Assembly (NCBI RefSeq): GCF_004027225.2
Contig: NW_022651108.1
Coordinates: 124,001-188,000 of the forward strand
Source: Strigops habroptila
Lineage: Eukaryota; Chordata; Aves; Psittaciformes; Psittacidae
Length of the DNA stretch: 64,000 nucleotides
Direction of reading: 5' to 3'
Position numbers and translations under genes: made by a program. The first letter of the stretch is position 1; each line of letters starts with the position of its first letter. This document shows positions 53,040-64,000 of this stretch, piece by piece. The notes under the pieces are model-generated. The model was not told where the DNA came from. It searched no databases and saw nothing but the letters and a program-made list of their open reading frames with translations.

Positions 53040-54455
53040 TGGGGGGGGAAAGAGACCGGGACAGCGAATGGGATAGAGACCGGGATAGGGACCGGGATAG
53101 GGACCGGGATAGGGATAACGGGGATAGGGACCGGGATAGGGACAGGGATATGGGGGTAGGGACCGGGATAGGGACTGGGATAGGGACCGGGATAGGGATA
53201 ACGGGGATAGGGACCGCGATATGGGGATAGGGACAGGGATATCGCGATTGGGACCAGGATATGGGGATAGAGAGCGGGATATGGGGATTGGGAGTGGGTT
53301 AGGGATCGGGGTATGGGCATAGGGACCGGGGTATGGGGATAGGGACGGGGATAGGGATAACGGGGATAGGGACCGGGATGGGGACCGGGACAGGGACCGG
53401 GATACGGGGATAGGGATAGGGATAACGGGGATAGGGACCGGGATAGGGACCGGGACAGGGAGCGGGATACGGGGATAGGGACCGGGATATGGGGATAGAG
53501 ACACGGATATGGGGACACCGGGATACAGGGACATGGGAACACCGGGACACCGGGATACAGGGATATGGTGACTCCGGGACACCAGGTTACAGGGATATGG
53601 GGACACCGGGATACAGGGACATGGGAACACTGGGACACGGGGATATAGGGACACTAGGACACTGGGATACAGGGATATGGGGTCACCGAGACATCGTGAT
53701 ACAGGGATATGGTGACAGGGAAACGGGGACACCGGGAGGAACACTGCCAGGAACAGGACAAAGGCAGGGACACCGGGAGAGCCCGGTCAGACCCCAGAAT
53801 ACCGGGATACCAGGACACCGCGGAGAGCCCGGCCGGGACCGGAGCTGGGACACAGGAGCTGGGACCGGGACCCCGGGATACTGGGACAATGGGGGGAACC
53901 CGTCCGGACCCCGAGACACCGGGACACGAGGACACCGGAATCCGGAGGGAACCCGGCTTGGACCGGGATACGGGGCTGGGAACACCGGGGAGAGCCTGGC
54001 CGAGACCAGGGTACTGGGACAATGGGGGTAACCCGGCCGGGACCGGGACACCGGCATACAGGGACACCGGGACACTGGGGAGAGCCTGGCCAGGCCCCGC
54101 CGGGATACCAGGACAGGGATACCGGGATACCGGGGGCTGCCGGCATAACAGAAAACCGGGACTGGGACATCGGGACCCGGGAGGAATCTGGCCGGGACCG
54201 GGAGACCGGAGGGAATCTGGCAGGACCCGGGCGCAGGGACAGGGACACCGGGACTGGAACGGGGAAAGGAACCCCGGGGGAGGAACGTGAGCAGGACACT
54301 GGGACACCGGGACAACGGGGACAGCCCGGCCGGGACCGGGACACCGGGGGAAACCCGGCCCGACCCCGGAACCGAGATCACGGGAACAGCACGGAAAAGG
54401 ACGGGGACCGCGGGGCTGGGAATACCGGGACACCACCGGGACACGGGGGCTGCCC
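53040..54455. repeat. GGGATAGGGACC and CCGGGACAC arrays, RTN2-FOSB intergenic
   Basis: 12-18-bp GATAGGGACCGGGATAGG units (53040-53510) grade into GGGACACCGGGATACAGGG and then longer GGGAGAGCCTGGCCGGGACC units up to 54455. The rest, to about 55100, is GC-rich unique sequence with an ATGAATGAATGA run near 54530. No gene was recognised. Confidence 0.85.
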
Positions 54456-55188
54456 CCCCCCCGGCCCCGCCCCCCCGCGCTGGGGGCGGGACTTGCCCTG
54501 ATGAATAAACGACCGAGTGAAACGAATGAATGAACCGATGAATGAATGAATGGATGAGGGGGCGTGGGAACGGCCCCCCCACCTCCTCTCCCCCCCCCCC
54601 GCTGCCGGTGACCCCACCGTGACTCAGCGCCGGTTCCCGCCGGTGACATCAGCCCCCGCTGCCCAATAACGGGATCGAGACCCCCCCACGGGAGGCTCCG
54701 GTTTGCCGGGACCCCCGTTACGGGCCCACCCCTCCGTCCATGGACCGTGGCCCTGCACCCCGGTACCGGGACCCCACTCCCGGTGTGCGCCCCCCCGTTA
54801 CCGGGACACCCCCCTCCCCCCATCCATCAGTGGGTCAGTGCCTGGGAGCGGGACACCCCCATCGCGGGACGGGCCTTTAGAAGCGGGGGGCGGGGGGTGT
54901 CACCGGGGGGATAAAGGGTGTTTCCGGGTGGGGAGGGGTGACCGGAGGGGTTACCGGAGGGGGAAAAGGGGTCCTGGGGGAGGGGGTCACCGGGTGGGAG
55001 GGTGGGGGTCCCGGGGGGAGGGGTGCCGGGGGGGTGGTCCTGGGAAGGGTGGGGGGGTGTTACCGGGGGGTCACCGGGGAGTTACCGGCGTTGGGGCCCG
55101 GACGGTTCAGGCCGTTTCTAGAACCGCGGCGGCCGTTTCTATTAATACGCGTTTTCGGCGGCGGCGGCGGCGGCGAAGGGATTCCCTG

Positions 55189-55490
55189 TGACGTCATTGC
55201 TAGGATACCAAACAAACACTCCGAGACAAGCCCATATATGGCTAATTGCGTCACAGGAACTCCGGAGGGGGCGGGGCGAGGGATCCCCCCCGTTCCCCGC
55301 CCGTAGAGGAGCCTCTTAACGGCGGCGACGGCTCCCGGGGCTTCAGAACGACGGCGGCGACGGTGGCGGCGGCGACTGCGGGGTCCGGAGGGTCCCGGGG
55401 GTCCCGGGACAGCGGCGGCGGGGGCCGTGACGTCAGCTCAGGGGGCGGGGCCTTGCCGTATAAAGTGCCGGCGCGGCGGGCGAGCGGTTC
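55189..55490 (+). promoter_or_regulatory. FOSB immediate-early promoter (CRE, SRE, FAP-like site, CRE, TATA)
   Basis: In order: TGACGTCA (55189-55196); CArG/SRE CCATATATGG (55232-55241); a TGCGTCAC FAP-like site just after it (about 55247-55254) with an ETS-type CAGGAA; TGACGTCA (55428-55435); TATAAA (55459-55464). The SRE plus FAP order and the CRE-TATA spacing match mammalian FOS-family promoters. The transcription start is expected near 55490. Confidence 0.85.
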
Positions 55491-55519
55491 ATTCATAAAA
55501 TAGCGGAGAGCGGGGGGCG

Positions 55520-56280
55520 AGCGGCGGTGAACGGGCTCAACCGGGACTTTGCACCGGCGGAGAGGATGTACCGGGGCTCGTAACGGCTGAATCGGAGCCT
55601 GGGAAGGGATTTACCGGAGCTTGCAGCGGCTCAACGGGGACTTTGCACCGGAGATCCGGATCCTGGGGGACGGACGGACTGGGGTTGGTAGAGGCGAAGC
55701 GGGGCTTTATATCGGATAACCGGAGCCTGGGACGGATACACCGGGGCTTATAGCAGCGAACCGGGGCTTTGTACTGGACAATCGGAGCCTGGCACGGCTG
55801 CACCGGCGCTTATAGCAGCGGATCGGGGCTTTATACCGGACAACCAGAGCCTGGGACGGACGCACCGGGGCTTATAGCAGTGAACCGGGGCTTATAGCAG
55901 TGAACCGGAGCCTGGGACGGACCCACCGGGGCTTATAGAGGCTGCATCGGGGCTTGTAGCAGCGAATCAGAGCCTGGGACGGACGCACCGAGGCTCGTAG
56001 TTGCTCACCGGAACCTGGCTCGGACCCACCGGGGCTTATATCGGCTGCACCGGGGCTTATAGCAGCGAACTGGGGCTTTATACCGGCGAACCAGAGCCTG
56101 GGACGGGCACACCGGAGCTTCTAGCAGCGAACCGGAGCTTTATACCGGAGAACCGGGGCCTGGGACGGACACACCGGAGCTTATAGCAGCGAACCGGAGC
56201 CTTATACCGGACAACCGGAGCCCGGCACCCCTGCACCGGCGCCCGGCACCCCTGCACCGGCGCTCGTAGCCGCTCCCCGG
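55520..56280. repeat. ~60-bp tandem repeat in the FOSB 5' UTR
   Basis: About 12 degenerate copies of a unit with GGGGCTTATAGCAGCGAACC, GGGGCTTTATACCGGA and GGAGCCTGGGACGGAC. It lies between the TATA-box start and the FOSB ATG with no convincing intron, so it is probably transcribed leader. Confidence 0.8.
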
Positions 56281-56448
56281 CGCCTGGAGCGGCCACCCCG
56301 GCCCTTCCCCCCCCCCCCCCCCGGCTGCATCGGGACTCCTGAAGGCACCGCTGCCCGTTCCTAGTTCCGCTGCCGGGGGCGCCCCGGGATGCCGGTAGCG
56401 TGACCCGCAGCCTTGGCGCGGCGGGGCGGCCCCCGCGGCCCCGGGGCC

Positions 56449-60680
<4,232 letters not shown>

Positions 60681-60789
60681 AACGGGGGGGCCCCGGCTCA
60701 CCCCCACGCACGGGCACCTCCCCCTCCCCGGCTGGTGGCTTCTTGGGACCCTTTGCCCATGGCGGGGGGGGCGGGTTTTGGATGGGTCC

Positions 60790-61460
60790 AAGTTCTTCTG
60801 ATGGGGTTTTGGATGGTTTCTCGGACGGTTCCTTTGAGGGGCTTGGATGGTTCTTCGAGGGTTCCTGAATGGCTTTTGGATGATGGTTCCTTGATGGTTC
60901 CTTGATGGCTTTTGGATGGTTCTTGGATGGTTCCTTGATGGCTTTTGGATGATGGTTCCTTGATGGTTCTTGGATGGTTCCTTGATGGTTCTTGGATGGT
61001 TCCTTGATGGCTTTTGGATGGTTCCTTGAAGTTCTTGGATGGTTTTTTGGGATGCTTTCGGATGGTTCTTTGATTTTTATTTTTTTTTTTGGGGGGGGAT
61101 GGTTTTTGATGGTTTTTGATGGTTTTTGATGGTTTTTGATGGTTTTTGATGGTTTTTGATGGTTTTTGATGGTTTTTGATTTTGCTTTTTTGGATGGCTT
61201 CTGATTTTTACATATTTTTTTTTTTTTTAATGGTTTTTGATGGGTTTTTGGTTTTTTGGATGGTTTTTGATGGTTATTTTGTGGTTTTTTTAATGGCTTT
61301 TGGTGGTTTTGGTTTTTTTGGGGGGATGGTTTATGATGGGTTTTTTTTTTTTTTTTTTTTTTTGCTTTTTTTTTTTTATTTTTTTTGGGTTGTTCTTGAT
61401 GGCTTTGATCGTTTTTGGATGGTTTTGGATGGGTTTTGGATGGTTTTTTGACGTTTTTTG
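60790..61460. repeat. GGTTTTTGATG T-rich array in FOSB 3' UTR
   Basis: GGTTCCTTGATGGCTTTTGG units pass into (GGTTTTTGAT)n and long T runs near 61338-61362. Confidence 0.85.
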
Positions 61461-61599
61461 GGTATTTCCCCCCCATTTCACTCCATTTCTCAGACGGGCT
61501 GGGCTCTCGGTGAGGTTCAAGGGCAGCTTTGCCCAGCCCTGGATGTGCTGGAGGTGTCTGTCGTGTGTCACCATCAGCGCTGCAGCGTCCCGGCTGCTT

Positions 61600-62420
61600 T
61601 AGGGGTGTCTGTCCCCCCGTCCCCACCATCCCAAGGGGGTTCCTGCAGCATCTCCCTGCTTCTGGAGATGGTTCCTGCCCCGTTTCCACCACCCGGGCAA
61701 GGTTTTCCATCACCTTAGAGGTGCCCGTCCCCCATCCTCATCATCCCATGGGGCTTCCTGCAGCATCTCCATCCCTTTAGAGATGGTTCCTGCCCCGTTC
61801 CCACCACCCTGGCAAGATCCTCCATCACCTTAGAGGTACCCATCCCTGGTCCCCATCATCCCATGGGGGTTCGTGCAGCATCTCCATCCCTTTGGAGATG
61901 TCCATGCCCTATTTCAGCCGTCCCAGGAAGGTCCCTGTGGCACTGGTGCCACCTCAGCGGTGTCTCTGCTGGTCTCTGTTGCCCTGGAGGTGCTCCCTGT
62001 GCCATCTCCATCCCTTTGGAGATGTCCATGTTCTCTCTCCCCACCCCACGAAGGTCCCTGCATCATTTCTGTTGCTCTGGAGATGTCGGTGTCATCTCCA
62101 CCACCCATGGGGGGTGCCCATGGGGCATCTCCTTCACCCTGGAGGCACCCACATAGCATCTCTGCTCCCCCTTGGAGAGTCCTTGTGGCTCCTTCATCAC
62201 CCCAGAACTCTTTGTGCTGCATCCCCACCGCCCCACGGGGCTTCTTGCAGCATCTCCACCACCCCAGAGGCGCCCATGCTACGTCCCCACCATTCCATGG
62301 GGTCACTGAAGGATCCCCATCACTTTGGGGGTGCCCATGCTCCATCCCCACCACCCTATGGGGTCCTTGAAGCTTCTCCATCACTTCTGGGGTGCCCAAC
62401 CCAACCTCCATCACCTTGTG
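61600..62420. repeat. Degenerate CATCTCCATCCCTTTGGAGA repeats in FOSB 3' UTR
   Basis: Imperfect units of about 100 bp share CAGCATCTCCATCC, TTTGGAGATG and CACCATCCCATGGGG. Confidence 0.7.
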
Positions 62421-62832
62421 GGGGGAGGCCTTGTGCCACCTCCATGGTGTCGCCATCCCCTTGGTTGGGGGTCCCCAGCCCCATTGCTGCTGCTGGGCCC
62501 CCCCCTCGCCCTCTCCAGCACCCCCAGCATTGGGGGGGCTCCCGTCCTGCTTTTGTGTGTGTGTGTCCCCAACTGTGAAGGCCTCTGCCCCATGTCCCCT
62601 GTGGTGTCCCCTGTGGTGACCAAGCTTCGCCGCCGCCTCTGTCCATGTCCCTCCTCTTGGGTCGCGTCGCGCCGCGGGAGATGTTTAGTTTTTTATTGAT
62701 GATGGATTTATGGATCATTATGGATTATTATGGATCATTGTGGATCATTGTGCATCATTGTGGCTGTGACTGGTCCTGGGGCCAACCCCCCCGGCCCTAC
62801 CGCGTCCGCGCTTCACCCATCCCAACGTGGCC

Positions 62833-62838
62833 AATAAA
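62833..62838 (+). terminator. AATAAA polyadenylation signal of FOSB
   Basis: Canonical hexamer 2.15 kb after the FOSB stop. It follows an AU-rich stretch (62680-62760) with ATTTATGG and repeated ATGGATCATT, as expected for an unstable immediate-early mRNA. Confidence 0.75.
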
Positions 62839-63074
62839 GCAGCTTCGGATCGGCCCCGCGGCTCCTCTGTGCCTTGGGGAGGGAGGGCGGGATGGGGAGA
62901 CCGTGGGGATGGGGACGTGGAGCTGTGGGGCGTGGGGATGTGGGGACATGGGGCTGTGGGGTAGGGAGCTTCAGGGGGACATGGGAGACTTGGCGATACA
63001 AGCCCCCCCCCCCGCTGAGCTGCGGGCGGCCACCAGGGGGCGCGAACGGATGAGGGGGGCGCAGACCTGCCCCG

Positions 63075-64000
63075 TTTAGGGGTGTCTATTTCCACTTTGG
63101 GGGTGTTTATTCCCAGTACAGGGCATCTATTCTCACTTTGGGGGTGTTTATTCCCAGTTCAGGAGCATATATTCCCAGTTTAAGGGTGTCTATTCCCAGT
63201 TTGAAGTGTTTATTCCCAGTTTAGGGGTGTCTATTCCCAGTTCGGGGTGTCTATTCCCAGTTCAGGGCATCTATTCTCAGTTTGGGGGTGTCTGTTCCCA
63301 GTTTAGGGGCATCTATTCCCAGTTTGGAGCATATATTCCCGGTTTAGGGGTGTCTATTCCCAGTTTGGGGCATCTATTCTCACTTTGATGGTGTCTACTC
63401 CCAGTTTGGAATGTTTATTCCCAGTTTAGGGGTGTCTATTCCCACTTTGGGGGTCTTTATTCCCAGTTTAGGGGTGTCTATTCCCACTTTGGGGGTCTTT
63501 ATTCCCAGTTTAGGGGTGTCTATTCCCAGTTTGGAGTGTTTATCCCCAGTTTAGGGGTGTATATTCTCACTTGGGGGGTGTTTATTCCCTGTTTGGGGTG
63601 TCTATTCCCAGTTTAAGGGTGTCTATTCCCACTTTGGGGGTCTTTATTCCCAGTTTAGGGGTGTCTGTTCCCACTTACGGGTATCTATTCCCGGTTTAGG
63701 GGTGTCTATTCCCAGTTTGGAGTGTTTATCCCCAGTTTAGGGGTGTATATTCTCACTTTGGAGGTGTTTATTCCCTGTTTGGGGCGTCTATTCCCAGTTT
63801 AAGGGTGTTTATTCCCAGTTTGGGGTGTCTATTCCCAGTTTAGGGTGTCTATTCCCAGTTTGGGGTGTTTATTCCCAGTTTGGGGTGTTTATTCCCAGTT
63901 TGGGGTGTCTATTCCCAGTTTAAGGGTGTCTATTCCCAGTTTGGGGTGTTTATTCCCAGTTTAAGGGTGTCTATTCCCAGTTTGCAGTGTTTATTCCCAG
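63075..64000. repeat. ~21-bp GTTTAGGGGTGTCTATTCCCA array
   Basis: About 43 copies run to the window edge. Variants are CACTTTGGGGGTGTTTATTC and AGTTTGGGGTGTC. Many units contain TTTAGGGG. Confidence 0.93.

Noticed and set aside
52994-53230. Small gene starting MERCRRATRACLQ after the palindromic CRE
   Set aside because: After about 15 codons it becomes array-encoded DRDRDRDR; no homologue or splice structure recognised.

Overview
This is a piece of a bird genome, most likely from a very small, GC-rich dot microchromosome. The evidence is the gene content (single-copy orthologues of human chromosome 19q13 genes, a set often missing from bird assemblies), very short introns, extreme GC content, a CR1 LINE tail, and tandem repeats filling almost every intron longer than about 300 bp. 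The species cannot be named from the sequence alone.

Nine host genes can be reconstructed exon by exon. From left to right they are C19orf47 (+, 5' end outside the window), AKT2 (+), QPCTL (-), FBXO46 (-), GIPR (-), OPA3 (+), VASP (-), RTN2 (+) and FOSB (+). Splice phases close in every gene. In FBXO46, GIPR, VASP and RTN2 they close only if one long C/G run is read one base shorter. These genes do not form a pathway; each is an ordinary vertebrate gene with its own promoter. C19orf47-AKT2 lies on human 19q13.2 and the other seven on 19q13.32, so the window joins two blocks that are about 5 Mb apart in human.

Layout: 1-6.5 kb C19orf47 with a satellite-like intron, a CR1 fragment and an AT-rich array in its probable 3' UTR; 6.5-14.0 kb AKT2; 14.3-20.45 kb QPCTL, convergent with AKT2; 20.45-24.7 kb FBXO46 and its CpG-rich promoter; 25.1-34.35 kb GIPR in 13 coding exons; 34.8-36.3 kb intergenic array; 36.5-38.95 kb OPA3; 39.15-44.3 kb VASP, tail-to-tail with OPA3; 44.3-44.85 kb shared VASP/RTN2 promoter; 44.85-52.66 kb RTN2; 52.7-55.1 kb intergenic region with a palindromic regulatory island and long arrays; 55.2-62.84 kb FOSB with a recognisable immediate-early promoter; 63.1-64 kb a further array.

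The most interesting points are these. A minisatellite in RTN2 intron 4 has captured and multiplied the 3' splice site of the next exon. Two long complementary arrays flank GIPR exons 8-11. The FosB/deltaFosB 5' splice site is present in a bird FOSB. VASP lacks serines at the two classic cyclic-nucleotide kinase sites. A ZNF143-type motif pair looks like a cryptic promoter inside VASP. One-base homopolymer excesses in four genes suggest consensus errors rather than dead genes. No virus-like element, tRNA, rRNA or CRISPR array was recognised.
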